Positions 8,525-16,995 of a DNA stretch of 64,000 nucleotides are shown in pieces (position 1 is the stretch's first letter; each line of letters starts with the position of its first letter). A program made the position numbers and the translations under genes. The stretch covers positions 558,001-622,000 of the forward strand of contig NZ_JACSKA010000001.1 of assembly GCF_018617385.1 (NCBI RefSeq), given 5' to 3'. The notes beneath the pieces are model-generated. The model searched no databases and was not told the origin of the DNA. It was given only the letters and a program-made list of their open reading frames with translations. Origin of the DNA: Exiguobacterium sp018617385. GTDB lineage: Bacteria > Bacillota > Bacilli > Exiguobacteriales > Exiguobacteriaceae.

Positions 8525-9337
8525 ATGACAGTTTGGTTATTTTATACGTTACTTGGATTGATTCAAGGGTTCACAGAACCGATTCCAATCTCATCGAGCG
8601 GACATCTTGTCATCTTCCAAGAACTATTTAACATCGACTTGCCGGGATTGTCATTTGAAGTTTTCGTAAACTTTGCATCGCTTCTTGCGGTTTTAACAAT
8701 CTATCGTCAAGACGTCGTTCGTCTCATTATGAGTCTATGGACGTTTTTATTTAAGAAAGACCGGTCGGATGAGACGATGATCGATGTGAAGTTCATCGGA
8801 TTGTTGCTTGTCGCGACCGTTCCAGCCGGTGTGCTCGGCGTCCTGTTCGGAGACTGGATTGGAGAAGTACTTGGTGGCGTGGCGACAGTCGGCTATACGC
8901 TCATCATCACAGGACTCGCCCTTTGGTTCATTCGGAACATGCGAGGAAACAAGGGTGATGGTGGCATCACATTACGCGACGCCGTGTTGATCGGACTTGC
9001 CCAAGCTGTGGCACTCATTCCCGGAATCAGTCGTTCCGGTGCGACCATCGTCATGGCGATGCTCCTCGGGATCAAACAGGAGTCGGCGCTTCGATTCTCG
9101 TTCTTCCTGTTCATTCCGATCAGTCTCGGGACGATGATTTTGGACGGCCCGACGTTGTTCACCAACCCGGACACGCGTGACTTGTTCGGTCCGCTCCTCT
9201 TGGCATTCATCGCCTCATACGTGTTGACCGCCATTTCGTTGAAGTGGTTCCAGCACATCATGGCAAAAGGCGAATTGAAGTATTTCTCATATTACTGCTG
9301 GATTGCCGGGCTTCTCGTCGTCCTCTTTCTCGCATAA
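8525..9337 (+). CDS. uppP: Undecaprenyl-diphosphatase UppP (BacA)
   Basis: The 270-residue multi-pass membrane protein has both family signatures: QGFTEPIPISSSGHL (about residues 14-28), which contributes the catalytic glutamates and serine, and PGISRSGATIVMAM (about 161-174). UppP dephosphorylates undecaprenyl diphosphate to recycle the lipid carrier of peptidoglycan synthesis and commonly raises bacitracin resistance. Length is normal for the family. The gene is monocistronic, with AGAGGA before the ATG, a TAAAAT -10-like element near 8480, and a strong terminator after the stop. Confidence 0.97.
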   Translation: MTVWLFYTLLGLIQGFTEPIPISSSGHLVIFQELFNIDLPGLSFEVFVNFASLLAVLTIYRQDVVRLIMSLWTFLFKKDRSDETMIDVKFIGLLLVATVPAGVLGVLFGDWIGEVLGGVATVGYTLIITGLALWFIRNMRGNKGDGGITLRDAVLIGLAQAVALIPGISRSGATIVMAMLLGIKQESALRFSFFLFIPISLGTMILDGPTLFTNPDTRDLFGPLLLAFIASYVLTAISLKWFQHIMAKGELKYFSYYCWIAGLLVVLFLA

Positions 9338-9343
9338 TCGAGG

Positions 9344-9369
9344 CGCTACTCTCACGAGTAGCGTTTTTT
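9344..9369 (+). terminator. Terminator after uppP
   Basis: CGCTACTC / GAGTAGCG stem with a 4-nt loop and six T. Confidence 0.9.
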
Positions 9370-9372
9370 GTT

Positions 9373-9401
9373 TTGCGAAATAAAAACAATTGCGATACAG
9401 T
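9373..9401 (+). promoter_or_regulatory. Promoter of the riboflavin operon
   Basis: TTGCGA (9373-9378), 17-nt spacer, TACAGT (9396-9401). It places the transcript start about 10-15 nt before the FMN aptamer. Confidence 0.6.
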
Positions 9402-9420
9402 AAACGTGTACAAACAAATA

Positions 9421-9557
9421 TTCCTTCGGGGTCGGGTGAAATTCCCAACCGGCGGTGATGGGCCCATGCCCTAAGTCCGTGACCCGGGCGCACGTGTGCG
9501 AACGGTGGATCTAGTGAGACTCTAGAGCCGACAGTATAGTCTGGATGGGAGAAGGAA
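9421..9557 (+). ncRNA. FMN riboswitch (RFN element)
   Basis: The RFN aptamer is complete. P1 is TTCCTTC (9421-9427) with GAAGGAA (9551-9557). Inside are the conserved blocks GGGGTCGGGTGAAATTCCC, ACCGGCGGTGAT, AGTCCGTGACCC, GGTGGATCTAGTGAGA and GAGCCGACAGTATAGTC. FMN binding is known to switch off downstream rib genes by favouring termination. The expression platform here is long: an extra hairpin (ACAGGTC/GACCTGT, 9564-9582) and a cytosine-rich CTCCCA (9647-9652), complementary to TGGGAG at the 3' edge of the aptamer, precede the terminator at 9657. Confidence 0.97.
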
Positions 9558-9656
9558 CAAAAAACAGGTCCGCGTGACCTGTGCTTCGTCGTACGCTTTT
9601 CTGTATAGAAAACGTTTATTTGGCTTGCCAAAAAGTCGACGAAACCCTCCCACCAA

Positions 9657-9690
9657 GACCCTAAGGACCGCTCCTTAGGGTCTTTTGTTT
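9657..9690 (+). terminator. Riboswitch-controlled terminator before ribD
   Basis: An 11-bp perfect stem GACCCTAAGGA / TCCTTAGGGTC followed by a T-rich tract, 25 nt before ribD. It is the off-state structure of the FMN riboswitch. Confidence 0.9.
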
Positions 9691-9713
9691 GTACGGAAAA
9701 AGGAGGGAGAACG

Positions 9714-10778
9714 ATGAAACAGTACATGGAACAGGCCATTCAATTGGCGAAATCAGCCGATGGACAGACCGGCGTCAATCCACTCGTCGGTGCCGTTCTC
9801 GTGAAAGACGGACGCATCGTTGGGATGGGTGCCCATCTTAAGGCGGGCGAACCACATGCTGAAGTGCATGCGATCCGAATGGCCGGTGCGGCTGCATATG
9901 GGGCGACCTTATACGTCACGCTCGAACCGTGCTCACATCATGGCAAGACACCACCGTGCGCCGATCTGATTGTAGAATCGGGGATCAAACGCGTCGTCGT
10001 CGCCATGAAAGATCCGAACCCGCTCGTCGCAGGCAACGGGATCATGCGCCTGCAAGCGGCCGGTGTCGAAGTCGATGTGGGTCTGCTTGAGGCGGAAGCG
10101 CGTGCCTTGAATCCGGCGTTCTTGCGGTCGCTTGAAACGAAACGACCATACGTCATCTTGAAGACGGCGACGAGTCTCGATGGGAAAGTCGCCTTAGAGA
10201 CGGGGGAGAGTCAATGGGTGACGAGTTCAGAAGCCCGTCGTGATGTGCATGAACTTCGTGCCACGGTCGATGCGATATTGACCGGGATTGGCACGGTGCT
10301 CGCGGATGATCCGTCACTTACAGTTCGATTGGACCGCGTGACGCGTCAGCCGAAACGAGTCGTGCTCGACCGCGACCTGAGGTTACCGTTCGCCAGTACG
10401 TTAGCACGTACCGCCGAAGACGTCCCGGTGCTCCTCTTCACTTCGTCAGATGAAGCCGAACGACGTGAACGAGCCAAAGCCGCCGGAATCGAATTATTCG
10501 ATTACACGTCACTCGGTACGGTTCTTGAGACGCTATACGCAAATGGAATCGGGCGTGTATTGATCGAGGCCGGACCGACGCTCGTCACTTCCCTTCTTGA
10601 TGGAGACTACGTGGACGAATGGGTCGCCTATCAATCACCACGGGTGTTTGGTGGAAAACATGGCGTTTATCGCTCACAGCAGGAAGGGACGATCGATGGG
10701 ATATCCCGTTTTACGATCCATCATGTTGAAACGATTGGTCCCGACCTAAAAGTCGTCCTTCGAAAGGGGGCGCTCTGA
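9714..10778 (+). CDS. ribD: Riboflavin biosynthesis bifunctional deaminase/reductase RibD
   Basis: The 354-residue protein has an N-terminal zinc deaminase domain with HAE (H48, E50) and PC-x8-C (C73, C82) zinc/catalytic motifs, and a C-terminal NADPH-dependent reductase domain (about 145-354). It converts the GTP cyclohydrolase II product into 5-amino-6-ribitylamino-uracil phosphate in two steps. First gene of the rib operon under the FMN riboswitch. AAAGGAGGGAG precedes the ATG, and its stop overlaps the ribE start by one base. Confidence 0.98.
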   Translation: MKQYMEQAIQLAKSADGQTGVNPLVGAVLVKDGRIVGMGAHLKAGEPHAEVHAIRMAGAAAYGATLYVTLEPCSHHGKTPPCADLIVESGIKRVVVAMKDPNPLVAGNGIMRLQAAGVEVDVGLLEAEARALNPAFLRSLETKRPYVILKTATSLDGKVALETGESQWVTSSEARRDVHELRATVDAILTGIGTVLADDPSLTVRLDRVTRQPKRVVLDRDLRLPFASTLARTAEDVPVLLFTSSDEAERRERAKAAGIELFDYTSLGTVLETLYANGIGRVLIEAGPTLVTSLLDGDYVDEWVAYQSPRVFGGKHGVYRSQQEGTIDGISRFTIHHVETIGPDLKVVLRKGAL

Positions 10779-11419
10779 TGTTCACGGGAATCGTAGAAGA
10801 AATCGGATCGGTCAAAGCGGTCAAGCGCAACGGACCGTCTTTACGACTCGTCTTGTCCGCTGTGAAAGTGCTTGACGATGTGAAGCTCGGGGACAGCATT
10901 GCCGTGAATGGGATCTGTCTCACGGTGACGACGTTCGATGACGCGACGTTCTCTGTCGATGTCATGCCAGAAACGTTGAAGGCGTCGAGCCTAGACGGGG
11001 TCAAGCCGGGAACACGAGTCAATCTCGAACGGGCGATGCCGGCGAACGGACGATTTGGTGGACATTTCGTATCCGGACATGTCGACGGGGTCGGGCGCAT
11101 CACGAAGAAACGACCGCTCGCGAATGCCGTCTATATCGACATCCAATGTGATCGCGCGCTCCTCTCCTACATCGTCCCGAAAGGTTCGATATGTGTAGAT
11201 GGGACGAGTTTGACCGTTTTTGACGTGTCGGAACGTGGGTTTACCTTGTCCTTGATCCCGCACACGTACAGCGAGACCGTGCTTGGGATGAAACAGACGG
11301 GTGATTTAGTCAATTTAGAATGTGATCTGTTAGCAAAATATATGGAAAAGGTCGTCGGGCAGTCGAAGATGACGCTCGAGTCCTTGGCAGAACAAGGATA
11401 TGGAAAGGCGGGATGGTAA
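10778..11419 (+). CDS. ribE: Riboflavin synthase alpha subunit
   Basis: The 213-residue protein starts with the typical MFTGIVEEIGSV and consists of two lumazine-binding repeats (about 1-95 and 96-195), the second starting around GHFVSGHVDG. It dismutates two 6,7-dimethyl-8-ribityllumazine molecules into riboflavin. TGATG overlap with ribD and TAATG overlap with ribBA show tight translational coupling in the operon. Confidence 0.97.
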   Translation: MFTGIVEEIGSVKAVKRNGPSLRLVLSAVKVLDDVKLGDSIAVNGICLTVTTFDDATFSVDVMPETLKASSLDGVKPGTRVNLERAMPANGRFGGHFVSGHVDGVGRITKKRPLANAVYIDIQCDRALLSYIVPKGSICVDGTSLTVFDVSERGFTLSLIPHTYSETVLGMKQTGDLVNLECDLLAKYMEKVVGQSKMTLESLAEQGYGKAGW

Positions 11420-12594
11420 TGTTTGATTCGATTGAACGAGCGATTGAGGAACTGAGACGAGGGCGTCCCATCATCGTCGTGGATGACGAGGACCGTGAGA
11501 ATGAAGGGGACTTTGTCGTACTCGGTGACAAGATGACGCCGGAAACGATGAACTTTTTAATCACGGAAGGGAAAGGGCTCGTCTGTAGCGCCATCGCAGA
11601 AGAAGTGGCAGTTCGTCTCGACCTCGCGCCGATGGTGACGAACAGTACGGACCCACACGGTACCGCCTTCACGGTCAGTGTCGACCATATCGATTCGACG
11701 ACGGGCATCTCGGCGAGTGAACGGTCCCACACCGTTCGTGAGTTAGCGAACCCAACGTCCCGTCCGTCCGATTTTCAACGTCCGGGACATCTATTCCCGT
11801 TGATTGCGAAAAAGGGAGGCGTCTCCGTTCGCCGAGGTCATACCGAAGCGTCCGTCGACCTGGCGCGACTCGCAGGAAGTGAGCCGGTCGCGGTCATCTG
11901 TGAAATCATTCGAGAGGACGGAGAGATGGCGCGCGTACCGGATTTAGTCCAAGTCGCCGAACGCCACGGGTTGGCATTCATCACTATCGAGGATTTGGTC
12001 AAGTATATGGAAACCAATCTCGTCACACGTGTTGCGGACGTGTCCCTGCCTTCCTCGAAAGGAATGTTTCGCATGATGGGGTATGAGAATCAAATGGACC
12101 GTGAAGAGCATGTGGCGCTCGTGACGGAAACGCTCGAAGAAGTCCCGCTCGTTCGCATTCATTCCGAGTGTCTGACCGGTGACGTCTTCGGCTCGTTCCG
12201 ATGTGACTGCGGACCGCAACTCGACGCGGCGATGGCACGAATCGAGCAGGAATCGGGCATCGTGCTCTATATGCGTCAAGAAGGGCGAGGCATCGGGCTG
12301 TTGAACAAATTGAAGGCGTACGCCCTTCAAGAGAACGGATTGGACACGGTCGAGGCGAACGTGGCGCTCGGATTGCATCCGGACCTTCGAGACTACCGAG
12401 TGAGCGCGGCGATGCTGCGTGACCTTGGCGTCAACCGTGTCCGGCTCATGACGAACAACCCCGAGAAAGTCGATGCCTTGGAATCGTGTGGCATCACGGT
12501 CGTCGAACGCGTTCCGATTCATGTCGGTGCGCATGAAGCGAACGAATCGTATCGGCTGACGAAACAACTCAAAATGAATCACATTGGAGGATAA
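11419..12594 (+). CDS. ribBA: Bifunctional DHBP synthase / GTP cyclohydrolase II RibBA
   Basis: The 391-residue fusion has an N-terminal 3,4-dihydroxy-2-butanone-4-phosphate synthase domain (about 1-200; VDDEDRENEGDF metal-binding motif near 26-37 and the RRGHTEA segment). The C-terminal GTP cyclohydrolase II domain (about 205-391) has the zinc-binding CLTGDVFGSFRCDCG cysteines and RQEGRGIGL. It feeds both precursors into riboflavin synthesis. I prefer the ATG at 11419, seven bases after AAAGGCGG, over the one at 11413, which sits on top of the ribosome binding site. Confidence 0.97.
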   Translation: MFDSIERAIEELRRGRPIIVVDDEDRENEGDFVVLGDKMTPETMNFLITEGKGLVCSAIAEEVAVRLDLAPMVTNSTDPHGTAFTVSVDHIDSTTGISASERSHTVRELANPTSRPSDFQRPGHLFPLIAKKGGVSVRRGHTEASVDLARLAGSEPVAVICEIIREDGEMARVPDLVQVAERHGLAFITIEDLVKYMETNLVTRVADVSLPSSKGMFRMMGYENQMDREEHVALVTETLEEVPLVRIHSECLTGDVFGSFRCDCGPQLDAAMARIEQESGIVLYMRQEGRGIGLLNKLKAYALQENGLDTVEANVALGLHPDLRDYRVSAAMLRDLGVNRVRLMTNNPEKVDALESCGITVVERVPIHVGAHEANESYRLTKQLKMNHIGG

Positions 12595-12599
12595 AGGAC

Positions 12600-13064
12600 A
12601 TGACCTATACATTTGAAGGAAACTTGGTTGGAGAAGGATTAAAGATTGGAATCGTCGTGGGACGGTTCAACGACTTGATTACAATGCGTCTGCTTGACGG
12701 GGCGAAGGATGCCTTGAAACGTCACGGGGTGAAAGAAGAGGATGTATCGCTCGCGTTCGTCCCGGGTGCATTTGAACTCCCCCTCGTCGCGAAAAAAATG
12801 GCGATGAGCAAAAAATACGACGCGGTCATCACCCTCGGAGCCGTCATCCGTGGTGCGACCCCGCACTTTGATTACGTCTGTAACGAAGCGGCAAAAGGGA
12901 TCGCCCAGGCGAGCTATCAATCCGAAGTCCCTGTCATCTTTGGTGTGTTGACGACGGAGACGATTGAGCAGGCGATTGAGCGTGCGGGAACGAAAGCAGG
13001 TAACAAAGGGTGGGAAGCGGCGACATCCGCCATCGAGATGGCCAATCTATTAAAGCAAGTCTAA
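12600..13064 (+). CDS. ribH: 6,7-dimethyl-8-ribityllumazine synthase
   Basis: The 154-residue protein has the lumazine synthase motifs GIVVGRFNDLIT, PGAFELPLVAKKMA, GAVIRGATPHFDYV and FGVLTTETIEQAIERAGTKAGNKG. It condenses 5-amino-6-ribitylaminouracil with DHBP. Last gene of the rib operon, 5 nt after ribBA, ending in a strong terminator. In Bacillus the homologue forms a 60-subunit capsid. Confidence 0.98.
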   Translation: MTYTFEGNLVGEGLKIGIVVGRFNDLITMRLLDGAKDALKRHGVKEEDVSLAFVPGAFELPLVAKKMAMSKKYDAVITLGAVIRGATPHFDYVCNEAAKGIAQASYQSEVPVIFGVLTTETIEQAIERAGTKAGNKGWEAATSAIEMANLLKQV

Positions 13065-13066
13065 TC

Positions 13067-13094
13067 AAAACCGGGTGGCGACCACCCGGTTTTT
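13067..13094 (+). terminator. Terminator of the rib operon
   Basis: AAACCGGGTGG / CCACCCGGTTT stem with a 3-nt loop and T-run. Confidence 0.9.
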
Positions 13095-13108
13095 CAAATG
13101 GATAAACT

Positions 13109-13135
13109 AGGATAAAAAAACTGAAAATTGGGTAA
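13109..13135 (+). promoter_or_regulatory. Sigma-B-like promoter candidate for the HD-GYP gene
   Basis: AGGATAAA (13109-13116), 13-nt spacer and GGGTAA (13130-13135) resemble the general-stress sigma-B consensus. The same bases also give a sigma-A-like TAAAAT -10, so the sigma assignment is open. Confidence 0.35.
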
Positions 13136-13188
13136 AATAAGTGCATGGAACGAATGCATGTATTTGAACGATAAGGGAGGTTTGGCAC

Positions 13189-14424
13189 ATGGCAACTTCG
13201 CACGAATCATTGACGTTACAGTTACAACAACAAGAGCGACTCCATCACCTGCTTTCGTCACTCCTCAATCGCTTTTTGACAACAGAGATTGCGGATTTCA
13301 AAAAGCGGGTTGACCAATCGCTAGCCGAACTCGGACATTATTTCGCGGTCGACCGCGTCTATGTCTTCGATTACGATTTTACGAATCAAGTCTGCCACAA
13401 CACGTTCGAATGGTGCGCTGAAGGAATCACGGCTGAAATGGACAATCTTCAAGATGTGCCGATTGATGTGCTGCCCGAGTGGGTGAATACCCATGTGGCA
13501 GGTGAGACGATGTATATTCCACGGGTCGCCGATCTACCTGAAGGGAGCGCCGTCCGTGCCATCTTAGAACCGCAAGCGATTCAAAGTTTGCTCGCGGTCC
13601 CGATGATGCAAGGAAAGTCGTGCCAGGGATTTGTCGGGTTTGATTCTGTCATCTCGGAACGGACGTACACGGAGTATGAACAACAGGCGCTACAAGACTT
13701 CAGTAATGCGCTACTCGGGGCGGTCGAGCGCCACCGCATCGAGGCGGGACGGGAAGAAGCGCAGCGTGTCCTTGCTGAGCGTGAAAAAGAGTTGATCGAT
13801 TATCAAGAGGGGCTTGTCCGCACGCTGTTACGCCTCTCCGCACTCCGTAACAACGAGACGGGGAACCATATCGAGCGGGTGCAAGATTTGTCGACGTTGT
13901 TCGCGACGATTTTATACGATCACCATCATCCGGACGTCACGCCGCTCTTCATCGAAGGGATCCGTCTCGCGGCACCGCTCCATGACATCGGCAAAATCTC
14001 TGTACCGGACGCGATTTTACTCAAAGCAAATAAACTGTCCGACCAGGAATGGGTGTTCATGCGCGACCACGTGCGTGTCGGCGGCGAAGTGTTGAAGGAT
14101 TTGCAGACGCAGTTCCCTCAGAACTACTTCATTCAAATGGCCTATCACATCGCACTGTATCATCACGAACGTTGGGACGGAACGGGGTACAATCAAGGAC
14201 TGAAAGGGGAGGACATCCCGCTTGCGGCTCGAATCGTCACCATCATCGACGTCTATGACGCGCTGCGGACGGTCCGCCCATATAAACCGGCCTATTCTCA
14301 TGAGGATGCGATTCTTGCGATGCGAGATATGGAAGGGGCGTTCGACCCGACCTTGTTCGAGTTATTCTTGCTGCATCAAGAAGAAATCGCCATCATGTTC
14401 GATCAAACATTTAAAGCCCACTAA
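13189..14424 (+). CDS. GAF + HD-GYP-type c-di-GMP phosphodiesterase (GYN variant)
   Basis: The 411-residue soluble protein has an N-terminal GAF domain (about 25-180), a short coiled linker, and an HD-GYP domain (about 205-405). Visible are NNETGNHIERV, the HD pair in APLHDIGK (H265, D266) and the HHExxDGxGY block (325-334). The position that gives the family its name is asparagine: GYN at 333-335 instead of GYP. All metal-ligand motifs are present, so hydrolysis of c-di-GMP is expected, with the GAF domain as sensor. AAGGGAGG precedes the ATG. Monocistronic, with a terminator shared with pruA. Confidence 0.9.
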   Translation: MATSHESLTLQLQQQERLHHLLSSLLNRFLTTEIADFKKRVDQSLAELGHYFAVDRVYVFDYDFTNQVCHNTFEWCAEGITAEMDNLQDVPIDVLPEWVNTHVAGETMYIPRVADLPEGSAVRAILEPQAIQSLLAVPMMQGKSCQGFVGFDSVISERTYTEYEQQALQDFSNALLGAVERHRIEAGREEAQRVLAEREKELIDYQEGLVRTLLRLSALRNNETGNHIERVQDLSTLFATILYDHHHPDVTPLFIEGIRLAAPLHDIGKISVPDAILLKANKLSDQEWVFMRDHVRVGGEVLKDLQTQFPQNYFIQMAYHIALYHHERWDGTGYNQGLKGEDIPLAARIVTIIDVYDALRTVRPYKPAYSHEDAILAMRDMEGAFDPTLFELFLLHQEEIAIMFDQTFKAH

Positions 14425-14425
14425 T

Positions 14426-14458
14426 AAAGGAGACGCTCCCCGAGGGAACGTCTCCTTT
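14426..14458. terminator. Bidirectional terminator
   Basis: AAAGGAGACG / CGTCTCCTTT stem between the convergent HD-GYP and pruA genes. Confidence 0.85.
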
Positions 14459-14462
14459 TTGA

Positions 14463-16007
14463 TTAGAACGTTTCAGATGTTGTTTTCGCTTGCATGTGGA
14501 GTTGGATGTAATCCGGGCCACCTGCTTTTGAATCCGTACCTGACATGTTGAATCCACCGAACGGCTGATAGCCGACGATTGCGCCTGTGCAACCACGGTT
14601 GAAGTAGAGGTTCCCAACGTGGAAGTTTTGGCGAGCATATTCTTGATTCATCCGGTCACGTGTGAGGACCGCACCTGTCAAGCCGTACTCTGTGTTGTTC
14701 GCGATATCGATCGCTTCTTTGAAGTCTTTCGCTTTCGTGAAGGCGACGATTGGTCCGAAAATCTCTTCTTGCATGAGACGTGCTTTCGGGTCGACGTCTG
14801 CGACGACAGTCGGCTCGATGAAGTAGCCTGTCGAGTCGTCCGCTTTCCCACCTGCGACGATGCGTCCTTCTTCTTTTGCGACATCGAAGTACGATGTGAT
14901 CTTCTTGAAGGCCGATGCATCGATGACCGGACCCATGAAGTGTTCGTTCTTCTCTGTGTTTCCGACAGAGAGTTCGTTCGTGAGTTCGACGACGCGGTCG
15001 AGTACCGTATCGTAGACGCTGTCGACGATGACGGCACGTGAACATGCCGAACACTTCTGACCAGAGAAACCGAATGCCGATTTCACGATCGATTGAGCAG
15101 CGAGCTCGAGGTCGGCTGATTCGTCGACGACGATCGTATCTTTTCCGCCCATCTCCGCGATCACGCGTTTGAGCCAAATTTGACCTTCGTTCAATTTAGA
15201 CGCACGTTCGTTGATGCGGAGTCCCACATCACGCGATCCTGTGAAGCTGATGAAACGTGTCTTCGGATGGTCGACGAGGTAGTCCCCGACTTCTGCACCC
15301 GGACCTGGGATGAAGTTGAGTACGCCTTTTGGAAGACCTGCCTCTTCCATCACTTCTACGAATTTCGCAGCGACGATTGGCGTCGTCGAAGCTGGTTTCA
15401 AGAGAATCGTGTTACCGGCAACGATGGCCGCAACCGCTGTACCGGCCATGATTGCGAACGGGAAGTTCCACGGGCTGATGACGATCCCGACCCCGAGTGG
15501 GATGTAGTCATATCGGTTGTATTCGCCTGGACGGCTCTCGACTTTCTTACCTGGCTTGAGTTCGAGCATTTGACGTGCATAATATTCCATGAAGTCGATT
15601 GCTTCCGCTGTATCCGCATCTGCTTCATTCCACGGTTTACCTGCTTCTTTGACGAGGTAAGCCGAGAACTCATGCTTCCGTTTGCGGACGATGTTCGCTG
15701 CTTTGAACAAGACGTCTGCGCGGACAGCCGGGTCGACATGGCGCCATGAGTCAAATGCTGTGAGTGCTTCTTGCATCGCACGTTCTGCGAGCTCTTGGTT
15801 CGCTTTTGACACGCGACCAATCACTTCTTCTTTGTTAGCCGGGTTGTAAGACGTGATTTTACCTTCCGTCGTAACCTTTTCCCCACCAATTACGAGCGGA
15901 TAGTCTTTCCCGAGCTCACCGTTCACTTTCTCGATTGCCGCCTGAATCGCATCGGCATTCTCTTTTTGTGTAAAGTCTGTGAATGGTTCATGTTTGTATG
16001 GAATCAT
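14463..16007 (-). CDS. pruA: L-glutamate gamma-semialdehyde (P5C) dehydrogenase, RocA/PruA
   Basis: The 514-residue aldehyde dehydrogenase matches the RocA type of Bacilli from its N-terminus (PYKHEPFTDFTQ) onward. The catalytic cysteine lies in GFSGQKCSACSR (C319). The base glutamate is in AEMGGKDTIV, and the NAD-binding region includes PWNFPFAIMAG. It oxidises glutamate-5-semialdehyde to glutamate in proline and arginine breakdown. AAGGGGG precedes the ATG. A cre-like box lies 30 nt upstream of the start, downstream of a likely TACAAT -10, which suggests carbon catabolite repression. Confidence 0.97.
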   Translation of the reverse strand: MIPYKHEPFTDFTQKENADAIQAAIEKVNGELGKDYPLVIGGEKVTTEGKITSYNPANKEEVIGRVSKANQELAERAMQEALTAFDSWRHVDPAVRADVLFKAANIVRKRKHEFSAYLVKEAGKPWNEADADTAEAIDFMEYYARQMLELKPGKKVESRPGEYNRYDYIPLGVGIVISPWNFPFAIMAGTAVAAIVAGNTILLKPASTTPIVAAKFVEVMEEAGLPKGVLNFIPGPGAEVGDYLVDHPKTRFISFTGSRDVGLRINERASKLNEGQIWLKRVIAEMGGKDTIVVDESADLELAAQSIVKSAFGFSGQKCSACSRAVIVDSVYDTVLDRVVELTNELSVGNTEKNEHFMGPVIDASAFKKITSYFDVAKEEGRIVAGGKADDSTGYFIEPTVVADVDPKARLMQEEIFGPIVAFTKAKDFKEAIDIANNTEYGLTGAVLTRDRMNQEYARQNFHVGNLYFNRGCTGAIVGYQPFGGFNMSGTDSKAGGPDYIQLHMQAKTTSETF

Positions 16008-16037
16008 TCTCGTTCCCCCTTAAAGTGATGTTGAGCG

Positions 16038-16051
16038 TTAAAGCGCTTACG
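16038..16051. promoter_or_regulatory. cre-like box upstream of pruA
   Basis: TTAAAGCGCTTACG matches the CcpA consensus (TGAAANCGNTTNCA, either strand) at about 12 of 14 positions and lies between the likely promoter and the start codon of pruA, a repressing position. Confidence 0.6.
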
Positions 16052-16178
16052 TCTGTATTGTATCGAAATTATCGTAGAAATCCTAGTGAAACAATTTTCC
16101 AGAAACACATGGCATTGGAGCGAGAAATCGAGTCATGGTAGGATGGGGGAGAACACGGCTTTAGAAAGGACGAACAAC

Positions 16179-16982
16179 ATGAAAAAATGGTTCATTCCGC
16201 TACTCCTTGTCCTTATGCTCGGGGCATGTGGAAACGAGGAAGAGACGGTGGTAGAAGAGACAGACCGCGCATTGCCGGACGCTGTCACGGACGTGTACGC
16301 AGACTATCAGGCGGCGCTCGAGTCTGGAGATGCCGAGGCACTCGCGTCGATCGATTATGCCGGTCGGTTGACCGAGATTCCGGTGACCGGTGCCGTCACC
16401 CGTCAATTGTCCCCTGGTGAAATTTATAAGAGCTGGGTCAACGAAGAGGGAGACGTGGCGTTCCTTGTCCATGAGATGATGGATGAAGAAGGGAACCCGC
16501 TCCCGAACCGGCTCAGTAAAGTAGCCGTGAAGGAGGGGGATGAGTGGTCACTCGTCATCACGCCGGCCGCTTTACCGAAAGACGTGATTGCCGAGGTCGG
16601 AGAATTGCTCATCGGGGTCCAGGCGAACGAGTACGGAGTGAATGCTGAAGCGAACGCCCGACTCGCCGAGATTCCGGAAGATGAGGCTGGTCCGATCTAT
16701 GACCAAGTCAACGCACAGACGGACTATATGGCGCTCGAGGCAGACAATAACGTCTTCCTGCTCATGGCGGAAACGTTGACGGTCGAGGAGAACCAAACCA
16801 TCATGACCGACTATTTCAAAGCGTATGAGACGTGGTACACCGATAACGAGGAGACGCTCCGAAAAGCGGCTGCAACGGAAGATCCAGTCGAGTATATCGA
16901 AGTGCTTGACCCGTTAAAGACAAAACTAGAAGAAGCGATCGATGGCTTTGACGAACAACTCGTCGACCCGTCGTTTGGCTAA
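16179..16982 (+). CDS. Lipoprotein of unknown function
   Basis: The 267-residue protein starts MKKWFIPLLLVLMLGAC, a type II signal peptide with lipobox LGAC, so the cysteine at 17 is lipidated and the protein is anchored on the outer face of the membrane. The ATG at 16179 is preceded by AAAGGA; an upstream in-frame GTG at 16086 would place the signal peptide internally and is rejected. The mature part is acidic, with no family motif I recognise. The bcp gene follows 13 nt later, suggesting co-transcription. Confidence 0.85.
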   Translation: MKKWFIPLLLVLMLGACGNEEETVVEETDRALPDAVTDVYADYQAALESGDAEALASIDYAGRLTEIPVTGAVTRQLSPGEIYKSWVNEEGDVAFLVHEMMDEEGNPLPNRLSKVAVKEGDEWSLVITPAALPKDVIAEVGELLIGVQANEYGVNAEANARLAEIPEDEAGPIYDQVNAQTDYMALEADNNVFLLMAETLTVEENQTIMTDYFKAYETWYTDNEETLRKAAATEDPVEYIEVLDPLKTKLEEAIDGFDEQLVDPSFG

Positions 16983-16995
16983 GGAGGAACAGCAG

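Noticed and set aside
15180..15749. 189-codon open frame opposite pruA
   Set aside because: Antisense shadow; no start signal and no recognisable domain.
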